Translations under genes and position numbers: made by a program | Part shown: in pieces, positions 5,226-13,600 of the stretch | Layout of the letters: each line of letters begins with the position of its first letter | How positions within the stretch are numbered: position 1 is the first letter of the stretch | From: a virus | IMG/VR virus record: IMGVR_UViG_3300027971_000044 | Span: 1 to 64,000 of that record | DNA: 64,000 bases | Reading direction: 5' to 3' (one strand) | Notes under the pieces: model-generated | What the model was told of the DNA's origin: nothing | The model's database searches: none | Seen by the model: the letters and a program-made list of their open reading frames with translations, nothing else

Positions 5226-7160
5226 ATGTCTAAGACTATTGCAAACCCATACGAAAATTTTATTGCGTTATCAAGATATGCAAGATGGATATCAGAAGAT
5301 AATCGCCGTGAGACATGGGGTGAGACAGTAGATAGATATTTTGACTTCATGTTAAACCATCTAAAACAGAATTACAACTATATTCCAAATGAAAAGCTTG
5401 TAGCGGAATTAAAAGACGGTGTATTTCAGAGAAACGTCATGCCTTCTATGCGTTCTGTGATGACTTCAGGAGCAGCACTAGAAAGAGATAATGTTGCAGG
5501 ATATAACTGTGCATTTCTTCCAGTTGACTCTGCACGTTCATTTGATGAAACCATGTATATACTTATGTGCGGTACAGGAGTAGGATTCTCTGTTGAGTAT
5601 AAATATATTAATAAGCTTCCTGCCGTTCCAGAATCATTGGAGAAGTCAACTACTGTAATTACAGTAGAAGATTCAAAGCAAGGCTGGGCAAAAGCATACC
5701 GTGAGTTGCTTGCACTACTCTGGTCAGGACAGATTCCAGCAATCGATGTTTCTAAGGTGCGTCCCGCAGGCGCAAGACTTAAGACAATGGGTGGAAGATC
5801 ATCTGGACCACAACCACTTATTAATTTATTTGATTTTACAATTGCAAAGTTTAAAGGCGCTACAGGAAGAAACCTTAAGCCAATTGAATGCCACGATATA
5901 ATGTGCAAGATTGGTGAAGTAGTTGTTGTAGGCGGAGTTCGCCGATCAGCAATGATTTCCCTTTCTAACATTAACGATATCGAGATGGCACAGGCTAAGT
6001 CAGGCAACTGGTGGGAAGCCAATACACAACGTGCTTTATCTAATAACTCTGTTGCGTACTCACGCAAGCCAGACATGGAGCAATTTATTGCAGAATGGAA
6101 ATCTCTATATGATTCAAAGTCAGGAGAACGAGGTATATACAATGTGGCCGCAGCTCAAGCCCAAGCAGCCAAGTATGGAAGAAGAGATCCAGATATACAC
6201 TATGGAACTAACCCGTGCTCAGAGATTATTTTACGTCCTTATCAGTTTTGTAACCTTTCAGAAGTCGTACTACGTGAGAATGATACAAAGAAAGAAATTG
6301 AACGCAAGGTTGAACTTGCAACTATTCTTGGAACGTGGCAGTCAACGCTTACAGACTTTAAATATCTTCGCAAGATCTGGAAAGACAATACAGAAGAAGA
6401 GCGCCTGCTAGGTGTTTCTTTAACTGGACAATTTGGACACAAGTTTATGTCAGGTAAAGAAGACCTTGTTTCACTAGAAGATTTCTTGATGACTCTTAGA
6501 GAATTAGCAAGAGCAAAGAATAAAGATGAGGCTGGGAAAATTGGGATTCCTGAGTCTGCCGCTATTACATGTGTAAAGCCATCAGGAACAGTATCTCAAT
6601 TGGTCGGGGTATCTTCAGGAATGCATGCTTGGCATTCTCCATATTACATTCGTACAGTACGTGGGGCAAAGGGAGATCCAATCTCTACATTTTTGAAGGA
6701 AGTCGGAATTCCTGTAGAAGATGATGTTATGAAGCCAAACGATACATACGTATTCTCATTTCCAATTAAGGCACCAGAGGGTGCAATTGTTAGAAATGAT
6801 TTAACTGCTATTGAACACCTAAACATTTGGTTGGTTTACCAACGTGCATGGTGTGAGCACAAACCATCTATTACCGTTTCTGTAAAAGAGGATGAATGGA
6901 TGGAAGTTGGTGCTTGGGTATATAAGCATTTTGATGAGGTTTCTGGAATTTCATTCCTGCCGCATTCAGACCACTCATATAAGCAGGCTCCTTACCAAGA
7001 AGTAGATAAGGCAGAATATGACGCTCTTGTTGAAAAGATGCCAAAGGATATCCGATGGGAAGATTTATCTTTTTATGAGACAGAAGATGGCACTTCTACC
7101 AATGCCACGCTTGCCTGCAGCTCAGATGGAAATTGTGAGCTTGTGGATATTTCTGCTTAG
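5226..7160 (+). CDS. nrdJ: adenosylcobalamin-dependent (class II) ribonucleoside-triphosphate reductase (644 aa)
   Basis: Reduces ribonucleotides to deoxyribonucleotides using a B12-derived thiyl radical, supplying precursors for phage replication. Key residues match the monomeric class II enzyme: N329-P-C331-S-E333 (thiyl-radical cysteine and flanking Asn/Glu), C95 in YNCAFLPV and C342 in FCNLSEVV as the active-site redox pair, and a C-terminal C631-x5-C637 pair for re-reduction. The 11-residue gap between C331 and C342 is the same as in the Lactobacillus enzyme (C408/C419). No separate small subunit is present, as expected. Length is slightly shorter than the roughly 740-residue bacterial enzyme, and I see no N-terminal ATP-cone. 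Confidence 0.92.
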   Translation: MSKTIANPYENFIALSRYARWISEDNRRETWGETVDRYFDFMLNHLKQNYNYIPNEKLVAELKDGVFQRNVMPSMRSVMTSGAALERDNVAGYNCAFLPVDSARSFDETMYILMCGTGVGFSVEYKYINKLPAVPESLEKSTTVITVEDSKQGWAKAYRELLALLWSGQIPAIDVSKVRPAGARLKTMGGRSSGPQPLINLFDFTIAKFKGATGRNLKPIECHDIMCKIGEVVVVGGVRRSAMISLSNINDIEMAQAKSGNWWEANTQRALSNNSVAYSRKPDMEQFIAEWKSLYDSKSGERGIYNVAAAQAQAAKYGRRDPDIHYGTNPCSEIILRPYQFCNLSEVVLRENDTKKEIERKVELATILGTWQSTLTDFKYLRKIWKDNTEEERLLGVSLTGQFGHKFMSGKEDLVSLEDFLMTLRELARAKNKDEAGKIGIPESAAITCVKPSGTVSQLVGVSSGMHAWHSPYYIRTVRGAKGDPISTFLKEVGIPVEDDVMKPNDTYVFSFPIKAPEGAIVRNDLTAIEHLNIWLVYQRAWCEHKPSITVSVKEDEWMEVGAWVYKHFDEVSGISFLPHSDHSYKQAPYQEVDKAEYDALVEKMPKDIRWEDLSFYETEDGTSTNATLACSSDGNCELVDISA

Positions 7161-7169
7161 TGGTAGAAT
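7141..7169 (+). promoter_or_regulatory. promoter for holin-like gene, inside reductase 3' end
   Basis: TTGTGG (7141-7146), 17 bases, TAGAAT (7164-7169) preceded by TGG. The -35 lies within the last codons of the reductase gene. The leader to the next start at 7227 carries AAGAAGGAG as a strong ribosome-binding site. Confidence 0.6.
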
Positions 7170-7226
7170 TATAGTATTCGGGTAAAACCGAAAATTCTAG
7201 GGCGTCCGCCCAAGAAGGAGATTAAG

Positions 7227-7457
7227 ATGGCATCAAAAGATCTTAACAAGGATGGAAAGGTTACAATGACAGAGGAAATTTTAGCAGCGCTTGGAACATA
7301 TGCTCGTGCATTTCTTTCAGCATCTATTGCTCTATACATGACTGGGAATACAAATCCGAAGGATTTACTAATGGGCGGTATCGCAGCCGTTGCTCCAGTT
7401 ATCCTAAAGGCTCTAAGCCCAAGCAACCAAGAATTTGGCTTCAAGGCTAAAAAGTAA
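7227..7457 (+). CDS. holin-like small membrane protein with EF-hand-type loop (76 aa)
   Basis: Residues 5-16 read DLNKDGKVTMTE, a textbook calcium-binding EF-hand/dockerin loop (D5, N7, D9, G10, T13, E16). Two hydrophobic segments follow: about 25-40 (YARAFLSASIALYMTG) and 47-63 (LLMGGIAAVAPVILKAL). The C-terminus is basic. Small two-helix phage membrane proteins of this type are often holins, which open the membrane at lysis. The assignment is inferred from size, topology and the proximity of a lysin about 3 kb away on the other strand. It has its own promoter and a terminator, so it is a separate unit. Confidence 0.65.
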   Translation: MASKDLNKDGKVTMTEEILAALGTYARAFLSASIALYMTGNTNPKDLLMGGIAAVAPVILKALSPSNQEFGFKAKK

Positions 7458-7484
7458 CAAATAATTTAATATCGATTAGGATGG

Positions 7485-7514
7485 CTCCTATGCTAAAATA
7501 AGCATAGGAGTTTT
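7485..7514 (+). terminator. intrinsic terminator with a -10-like box in its loop
   Basis: CTCCTATGC (7485-7493) pairs perfectly with GCATAGGAG (7502-7510), followed by TTTT. It ends the holin unit. The loop and flank contain TGCTAAAAT (7491-7499), which matches the extended -10 promoters elsewhere, so terminator and promoter for the fibre genes may be superimposed. No -35 is obvious. Confidence 0.75.
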
Positions 7515-7535
7515 CCTATTTAGGAGTACTAGCAA

Positions 7536-7886
7536 ATGGCAGGACAAAAGAATTTCGAAGTGGATCAAAATGCCACTTTTTCATTTATTGTTGAATATAA
7601 AGACAATGATGGATTACCTATTGACTTAACAGGCGCAACAGCAAAAATGCAAGTCCGTGATACAAAAGGCGGAGCAAAACTAGCATTTACTTTAACGTCA
7701 CCTTCAACGGGAGGGATTACAATAACCCCGCTACTTGGTAAGCTAACTATAAAGATGACCCCTACGCAAACGAATAAACTATTCTATCCAAAATCATCAT
7801 ATGACATTATGGTGACAGACTCAAACGCAAACAAAATTAAATTGCTAGAGGGATTTATAACCCTTAGCAGATCGGTGACAATCTAA
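7536..7886 (+). CDS. tail/baseplate-type beta protein, BppU-N-like (116 aa)
   Basis: Begins MAGQKNFEVDQNATFSFIVE; later parts include LPIDLTGATAKMQVRDTKGG and ITITPLLGKLTIKMTPTQTN. This pattern of a strand-rich domain with 'DLTGATAKMQVRD' is typical of phage tail and baseplate attachment domains that hold receptor-binding proteins (BppU N-terminal-like). It begins the fibre array and is preceded by TAGGAG. Its stop overlaps the next start (TAATG). Function as an attachment adaptor is inferred. Confidence 0.6.
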   Translation: MAGQKNFEVDQNATFSFIVEYKDNDGLPIDLTGATAKMQVRDTKGGAKLAFTLTSPSTGGITITPLLGKLTIKMTPTQTNKLFYPKSSYDIMVTDSNANKIKLLEGFITLSRSVTI

Positions 7887-8323
7887 TGGTAGAAACAATT
7901 GTTGTAACGGTACCAAACAATGAAGTCGTTGTTTCAACTCCTGGCCCACAAGGTGCAAGAGGAAAAAGTATCCTTAATGGGGCAGGGGTTCCCTCAGAGA
8001 ACTTAGGCCTTGAAGGAGATTTTTACTACGATAAAAATACAACAAGATTCTATGGTCCAAAACCAACAGATCTAACTTGGGCGGGAGCCACAAGTTACCT
8101 TCTAAATATGACCTTGGAATACACATGGGAGCTCACACAGGTAACAGGCCCAGTAAATGGGGTATATTCTGTAATTATTAATCATAATCTAGGCATGAAG
8201 CCAAATGTTACGATTAAATCAAGCGCAGGAGATGTTTTAGAAACTGGAATAGATTATAATAGTAATAACAGAATTACACTGACAATGGCTCAACCATTCT
8301 CAGGGACAGCGTACCTGTCTTAA
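7886..8323 (+). CDS. short tail-fibre-type protein with collagen-like turn (145 aa)
   Basis: The N-terminal 30 residues contain TPGPQGARGKS, a short collagen-like Gly-x-y stretch, then NLGLEGDFYYDKNTTRFYGP, the 'G-x-x-G-D-F-Y-Y-D' module that commonly follows collagen repeats in tail fibres. The C-terminal part (VINHNLGMKPNVTIKSSAGD) is a small beta domain similar in style to the C-terminus of the next gene (TATHNLGTRDVIVQVF). It probably forms a trimeric fibre piece. Confidence 0.6.
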   Translation: MVETIVVTVPNNEVVVSTPGPQGARGKSILNGAGVPSENLGLEGDFYYDKNTTRFYGPKPTDLTWAGATSYLLNMTLEYTWELTQVTGPVNGVYSVIINHNLGMKPNVTIKSSAGDVLETGIDYNSNNRITLTMAQPFSGTAYLS

Positions 8324-8335
8324 GGGAGTTAGCAA

Positions 8336-9769
8336 ATGGCAAGAAAATTTTTAGTTAGCGTTGATCTCAACAAGAATGAGCTTCTTAATGCTAGAATCCA
8401 GAACTTAGGCGCTGCACCATCTAGCCCAGTAACTGGACAGATTTACTACGATACATCTGATTATAAGATGTATTACTACAATGGACTGTCTGCACCAGAC
8501 GGCCCATGGATGCCAATGTCTGGATCAACAGAAGTTATCCAAGATGTTATTGGAGCATCAGTCCTTGCTGGTACAGCTTTAACAGCAACATATAATGATA
8601 CAGCAGGAACAACAACTCTTAGACTTAATGATACAGCGGTAACACCTGGCTCATACGGTTCACAAACAGCAATTCCTACGTTTACAGTAGATGCTCAAGG
8701 TCGTTTGACTGCGGCAGGAACTGTAACAGTAGCAACAACACTTTCAATTGCTGCAGAATCTGGAACACCAGATACAGTAAACCTTCTTACAGATACTTTA
8801 ACATTTGCCGCAGGCGAAGGCATTGATACCACTGTAACAAATAATACAATTACAATTGCTGGAGAAGATGCAACATCAAGCAACAAGGGTATTGCAAGCT
8901 TTGATTCAACAGACTTTACTGTAACATCAGGCAACGTAGTATTAAATGCAGAAAGAGTCCAAGACATTGTTGGTGGCATGGTTACAGCACCAAATACAGA
9001 GTCTGGAATTTCTGTTACATACGACGATACAAATGGAAAACTTGATTTTGATACAAATGATTTCAGTATTACTCTTACAGGAGATGTGACAGGTTCTGGA
9101 ACAGTAACAAATCTAGGCAACGTAAGCTTTGCAGCTACAATTCAGCCAAACTCTGTAGCTCTTGGGACAGATACAACTGGATCATATATTTCAACAGTAG
9201 CTGGAACAACAAATGAGATTGAAGTATCTGGTTCAGGTGGAGAAACAGCAGCAGTTACAATTGGGTTGCCAGATGATGTAACAATTACCAACAACCTTAC
9301 AGTTGGCGGTAACTTAAATGTAACTGGAACAATTAACTCAGTAAATACAACACAGGTAAATATCGTTGATAATAAGATTAACCTTAATACCGACTTTACA
9401 GGTACACCAACAGTAGATGCTGGTATCCGTGTAGAGCGTGGAACGTCTTCTGATGTTGAAATTTTGTGGAGAGAGTCTGCTGGCTCAAGTCAGTCAGCTA
9501 CAACATGGGGATTGACAAATGATGGTACAAACTATCACTCAATTGCACGTAAATGGTCTTCAGATATTACAACAACAGTTGTATCTCCATACACATTTAC
9601 AGCAACACATAATTTAGGCACACGGGATGTTATAGTACAAGTTTTTGCCACATCTTCTCCATATGCACAAATTGAGTGTGATGTTGATCATACATCAACA
9701 AATGCTGTAACATTAACATTTGCATCAGCACCAACAGCAGGAGCATATAGAGTAGTAATTACAGGATAA
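8336..9769 (+). CDS. tail-fibre-like protein (477 aa)
   Basis: The N-terminal module ARKFLVSVDLNKNELLNARI... GQIYYDTSDYKMYYYNG is a typical phage fibre head with the 'P-x-x-G-Q-I-Y-Y-D' motif, also found at the N-terminus of several other genes here. A long threonine-rich beta stalk follows (ITLTGDVTGSGTVTNLGNVS), then NNLTVGGNLNVTGTINSVNT, a classic trimeric-fibre shaft repeat, and a C-terminal beta domain (TFTATHNLGTRDVIVQVFAT). It acts in host attachment by inference. GGGAGT is the ribosome-binding site. Confidence 0.75.
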   Translation: MARKFLVSVDLNKNELLNARIQNLGAAPSSPVTGQIYYDTSDYKMYYYNGLSAPDGPWMPMSGSTEVIQDVIGASVLAGTALTATYNDTAGTTTLRLNDTAVTPGSYGSQTAIPTFTVDAQGRLTAAGTVTVATTLSIAAESGTPDTVNLLTDTLTFAAGEGIDTTVTNNTITIAGEDATSSNKGIASFDSTDFTVTSGNVVLNAERVQDIVGGMVTAPNTESGISVTYDDTNGKLDFDTNDFSITLTGDVTGSGTVTNLGNVSFAATIQPNSVALGTDTTGSYISTVAGTTNEIEVSGSGGETAAVTIGLPDDVTITNNLTVGGNLNVTGTINSVNTTQVNIVDNKINLNTDFTGTPTVDAGIRVERGTSSDVEILWRESAGSSQSATTWGLTNDGTNYHSIARKWSSDITTTVVSPYTFTATHNLGTRDVIVQVFATSSPYAQIECDVDHTSTNAVTLTFASAPTAGAYRVVITG

Positions 9770-9771
9770 TC

Positions 9772-10233
9772 ATGGCAAAGCAATTTAAAACTACGATTGC
9801 CCCGCCAGCTTTAGCTACAGACCCAAATGGTACCTATGCTGGAGAGATATACTATAATACTGTTTCTGGTGCATTAAAGATTTTCAACGGCTCTACTTGG
9901 TCTCTGCTAACTGGATCAGGCGGAGGAACTGGAACGTCAAATTCATTTGAAGTTCTTGATGTACCACCAGCCTCACCAGCACAAGGAAGAACATATTTTG
10001 ATTCTTCCGAGAATACAGTAAAAGTTTATAACGGAGCAATTTGGTATGATGTTGCGGGACCAAAAGAATTACTTGATCACCAACACTATGCAGGAGATGG
10101 ATCTGTAAAATATGTAGAGTATGGTAATTACGTAGAATTTGGTAATTATTTAGTTTCAATGGATGGCGGAAGCGCTAGTTCAAACTACTCTTCAGCACCA
10201 AATAATGATATAATTGACGGAGGGATGGCATAA
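9772..10233 (+). CDS. tail-fibre-like protein with two 'Y-Y-N' modules (153 aa)
   Basis: Two copies of the short fibre motif occur: GTYAGEIYYNTVSGALKIFN near residue 20 and PAQGRTYFDSSENTVKVYNG near residue 70, each about 40 residues and ending in W-Y or W-S. The C-terminus (VKYVEYGNYVEFGNYLVSMD) has a repeated Y-G-N-Y pattern and ends in a glycine/serine-rich tail. It is probably a fibre attachment or connector piece. Two bases separate it from the previous gene. Confidence 0.6.
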   Translation: MAKQFKTTIAPPALATDPNGTYAGEIYYNTVSGALKIFNGSTWSLLTGSGGGTGTSNSFEVLDVPPASPAQGRTYFDSSENTVKVYNGAIWYDVAGPKELLDHQHYAGDGSVKYVEYGNYVEFGNYLVSMDGGSASSNYSSAPNNDIIDGGMA

Positions 10234-10236
10234 AAA

Positions 10237-12519
10237 ATGGCAATTAGAATTCAACTTAGAAGAGATACCGCAGCAAATTGGGTATCAAGCAATCCAGTCT
10301 TACGTCAAGGTGAAATTGGTATTGAAACAGATACCTTACAGATGAAGCTTGGCAACGGAACAAGCACATGGACACAAATAACATCCTACATGAACTTGGT
10401 TCCAGATGGTAACTTAACAATCGGGGACTATGTAATGGTCAACGATATTGGAGCATCACTTGGAGTTGTAGGTTTAGATAGTAGCAAAAATGCCCTAATC
10501 CCAGGATCTTCTATTATAGTAGAAGGCGCAACAGATAATTCATTTGAAACAACCCTTACAGTAATAGATCCAACAGCAGATAGAACAATTACATTTAAAA
10601 ATGCTGATGGAACAGTAGCGTTTGTAGCAGATATCCCTACAACTACAGATGCACTTGCAGAAGGCGCAACAAATAAGTATTTCTCAGATGAGCGGGCACA
10701 AGATGCTGTAGCAAATTCACTAGCAGCAGGTACCCATACAAATATTACAGTCACATATAATGATGCAGCAAATTCACTAAGTCTTGCCGCCGCTCCAGGA
10801 TATGTAGATGAGCAAGCAGTAGATGCAGTAGCTGCAGCGTTAGCTGCAGGAACACACACAAATATTTCAGTATCGTATAATGATGCTGGCAATGCAATTT
10901 CATTAACAGGTGCACAAACCTATAACGATGAAAATGCACAGGATGCAATCGGAAACAACCTAGGCACAGGACTATCATATAATGATACAACTGGTGCTAT
11001 ATCAGTAGATACATCAACAATTCAGGCACGAGTAGCAAATATTACAGATACAGAGATTGGATATCTTGATGGAGTAACATCTGCAATTCAAACACAGATT
11101 AATGCTAAAGCCCCTATTGCCTCACCAACATTTACAGGAACTGTTTCTGGAGTTACTGCAACACATGTTGGACTTGGTAATGTTGATAATACTTCAGATG
11201 CTAATAAGCCAGTTTCAACTGCTACACAAACAGCACTTGATTTTAAAGCCCCACTTGCTTCTCCAGCATTAACTGGAATTCCAACGGCGCCAACAGCAGT
11301 TTCTTCAACAAATACAACACAGGTTGCAACAACCGCATATGTTAAGTCTGTAGTATCAGATCTGACAAATGGCGCAGGTGCAGCATATGATACGCTAAAA
11401 GAATTACAAGATTTAATAATTGCAGATGAAGGAGCAGTATCTTCATTAACCACATTAGTTGGAACTAAAGCACCTATTGCTTCTCCAACATTTACAGGTA
11501 CAGTTTCAGGTATTACAAAGTCAATGGTTGGCTTAGGAAACGTAGACAATACAACAGATGCAGGAAAACCTGTCTCAACAGCAACTCAAACAGCCCTTGA
11601 TCTCAAACTTGCTTCTGCTACAGCAGCATCAACCTATGCACCAATTGCTTCTCCAACATTTACAGGCACAGTGTCTGGAATTACAAAAACAATGGTGGGC
11701 CTAGGAAACGTTGATAACACAACTGATGCAGCCAAACCCGTTTCTACAGCAACCCAGACAGCACTTGACCTTAAGCTTGCATCAGCAACAGCTGCTACAA
11801 CTTACGAAACAATTACTAACGTAGCATTAAAGGCACCAATTGCTTCTCCAACATTTACTGGTACAGTATCTGGTATAACAGCGACAATGGTAGGACTCGG
11901 TAGCGTAGATAATACTTCAGATGCAGCCAAACCAATTTCTACAGCAACACAAACAGCATTAGATGCACGGATTGCAAAATCATTAGTTGATGCTAAGGGA
12001 GATCTTATAGTAGCGTCTGCAGATAATACTGTAGCTCGACTTGGAGTCGGAACAAATGGATATTTGCTCACAGCTAATTCAGCTGCTACAAATGGAGTTG
12101 AATGGGCGGCAGCACCAGTAAGCCTTCCTTCTCAAACAGGAAATTCAGGAAAGTACCTAACTACAGATGGAACATCTGCAACATGGGGAACTCTAGTAGT
12201 ACCAATCTCAACTGGAACAGTAACTGTAAATCAGAACACTGCACAGGATGTAGATACAACAGCATTATCAGCATTTACAAGTATTGAATATATGGTCTCA
12301 ATTAAACAGGGATCAAAGACTAGAACATCTAAAGTAATTCTACAAACCGATGGAACATCAGTAGATATGACAGAGTTTGCAATTACAGAAACAGGCGGGA
12401 CACTAGCAGGAGTTGTAGTTTCAGCAACTACAGCATCTTCAAATGGTAAATTGCAGGTAACTGTAACAGATGCACTAAGTACAAATGCAACAGTAAAATT
12501 TAGCAAGATAGCGCTTTAA
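10237..12519 (+). CDS. long tail-fibre protein with internal repeats (760 aa)
   Basis: Starts MAIRIQLRRDTAANWVSSNP... LRQGEIGIETDT, the N-terminal module of many phage fibres (Mtd-N/hyaluronidase-like 'R-R-D-T-A-A-N-W'). Residues about 290-580 carry a repeat of roughly 50-65 residues, APIASPTFTGTVSG..., with MVGLGNVDNTTDA and STATQTALD. One variant unit resembles phage T4 long-fibre repeats (APLASPALTGIPTAPTA with TTQVATTAYV). The C-terminus (ARLGVGTNGYLLTANSAATN) has a G-N-G-Y-L-L shaft motif and a beta tip. It should be a trimeric receptor-binding or long-fibre subunit. Confidence 0.8.
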   Translation: MAIRIQLRRDTAANWVSSNPVLRQGEIGIETDTLQMKLGNGTSTWTQITSYMNLVPDGNLTIGDYVMVNDIGASLGVVGLDSSKNALIPGSSIIVEGATDNSFETTLTVIDPTADRTITFKNADGTVAFVADIPTTTDALAEGATNKYFSDERAQDAVANSLAAGTHTNITVTYNDAANSLSLAAAPGYVDEQAVDAVAAALAAGTHTNISVSYNDAGNAISLTGAQTYNDENAQDAIGNNLGTGLSYNDTTGAISVDTSTIQARVANITDTEIGYLDGVTSAIQTQINAKAPIASPTFTGTVSGVTATHVGLGNVDNTSDANKPVSTATQTALDFKAPLASPALTGIPTAPTAVSSTNTTQVATTAYVKSVVSDLTNGAGAAYDTLKELQDLIIADEGAVSSLTTLVGTKAPIASPTFTGTVSGITKSMVGLGNVDNTTDAGKPVSTATQTALDLKLASATAASTYAPIASPTFTGTVSGITKTMVGLGNVDNTTDAAKPVSTATQTALDLKLASATAATTYETITNVALKAPIASPTFTGTVSGITATMVGLGSVDNTSDAAKPISTATQTALDARIAKSLVDAKGDLIVASADNTVARLGVGTNGYLLTANSAATNGVEWAAAPVSLPSQTGNSGKYLTTDGTSATWGTLVVPISTGTVTVNQNTAQDVDTTALSAFTSIEYMVSIKQGSKTRTSKVILQTDGTSVDMTEFAITETGGTLAGVVVSATTASSNGKLQVTVTDALSTNATVKFSKIAL
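11106..11985 (+). repeat. in-gene tandem repeat encoding fibre shaft units
   Basis: Units starting at about 11106, 11464, 11635 and 11830 each encode A-P-I-A-S-P-T-F-T-G-T-V-S-G followed by M-V-G-L-G-N/S-V-D-N-T and T-A-T-Q-T-A-L-D. A divergent unit lies at about 11248. Third-codon positions differ between copies, so the repeat is old at DNA level and kept at protein level. Confidence 0.8.
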
Positions 12520-12533
12520 GGGGGTAAGCAGTA

Positions 12534-13256
12534 ATGTCAAATAAAGACTTTAAGGTTAAAAATGGCTTACAAGTTCCTTCCTTATCTTCTGGAATTGTAA
12601 CAACAGATTCATCTGGTGTTATTTCCTCTGTTTCTATCCTTCCAATATCAAGCGGAGGAACTGGACAATCTACAGCAAATAATGCTCTCAATGCCTTCCT
12701 GCCAATTCAAAACGGTGGAACTGTAAATTATACAATCCAATCAGATGGTACTAATGTATCCTGGGCTAAGCTATATAATCAGTTAATTCAAGATGCAGGA
12801 GTTTCTGTAAATCCCCGCCGAAATGTAAATTTTGTAGGGGCTACATTTGCAGATAATTCGGGAACAGATACTACTACAATTACATTGCCAACTGGCGCAA
12901 AGTATCAAACATCTGCCCCATCTAGTCCAGTAGTTGGACAAATTTGGGTGGACTCAGACGATGAAGTAGATACATTTAATCCTTATATTATTAGCAGAAC
13001 TAAATTTACAGCAACTAGCGGACAGACTACATTTGCCACAACACAAACTTTTATTCAGGGGTATGAACAAGTATTCCTTAATGGTATACTTTTAGTATAC
13101 GGAGATGACTATACAACTCCTACTACATCTTCCGTCGTTTTATCTTCAGGAGCAGCAGTTTCAGATTCAGTAGAAATTTTTATTCAAACTAATTTATCTG
13201 CATACGTTGTTGATACGCCTCTTAGGGCCTCAACATTTATGTTGATGGGGGCATAA
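12534..13256 (+). CDS. fibre-type protein, NKDFKVKN N-terminus (240 aa)
   Basis: Begins MSNKDFKVKNGLQVPSLSSG, an N-terminal module shared with the genes at 20575 and 22877. SSGGTGQSTANNALNAFLPI follows, the G-G-T-G-Q module of phage fibres. Residues about 120-240 (SAPSSPVVGQIWVDSDDEVD... TFIQGYEQVFLNGILLVYGDDYT) form a beta domain that is also present in the gene at 22877 (AFIDGYEQVYFNGLLLLKTT). It has a GGGGTAAG ribosome-binding site. Confidence 0.7.
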   Translation: MSNKDFKVKNGLQVPSLSSGIVTTDSSGVISSVSILPISSGGTGQSTANNALNAFLPIQNGGTVNYTIQSDGTNVSWAKLYNQLIQDAGVSVNPRRNVNFVGATFADNSGTDTTTITLPTGAKYQTSAPSSPVVGQIWVDSDDEVDTFNPYIISRTKFTATSGQTTFATTQTFIQGYEQVFLNGILLVYGDDYTTPTTSSVVLSSGAAVSDSVEIFIQTNLSAYVVDTPLRASTFMLMGA

Positions 13257-13600
13257 TGGCAACAGAAGTATTTAAGATACTAGGGCAGGTAGCACCAGGA
13301 ACAACTAATACAGCATTGTATACCGTTCCAACAGGTAAGTCTGCAGTCATATCAACTATTGCTGTATGTAATCAAACATCTGGTGATGTAACATTTAGAA
13401 TTGCTACACAAAAAGCAGCAGATGCCTCAACAAATACAATTTTAGCTAAACAATATATTGCGTATGGTTCAACAGTAGCTGCCAACGACACAACATTTGT
13501 CACTATCGGAGCTACGCTTGCAGCGGGAGATCAAATAATCGTTTACGGTTCATCTTCTAGCATCTCATTTAACGCATATGGCTCCGAGGTGACACCTTAA
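13256..13600 (+). CDS. small beta-structured virion-type protein (114 aa)
   Basis: Begins MATEVFKILGQVAPGTTNTA; later VPTGKSAVISTIAVCNQTSG and LAAGDQIIVYGSSSSISFNA. This is a recognisable small beta-sandwich found beside fibre genes in many large phages, and it has the general look of a trimerisation or tip domain. It overlaps both neighbours by the TAATG arrangement, so it is co-translated with the following glycine-rich protein. Exact role unknown. Confidence 0.6.
   Translation: MATEVFKILGQVAPGTTNTALYTVPTGKSAVISTIAVCNQTSGDVTFRIATQKAADASTNTILAKQYIAYGSTVAANDTTFVTIGATLAAGDQIIVYGSSSSISFNAYGSEVTP

Noticed and set aside
5426-6142. 238-residue open frame on the minus strand inside the reductase gene
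   Set aside because: It is a shadow of the strongly conserved ribonucleotide reductase and has no ribosome-binding site or recognisable sequence.
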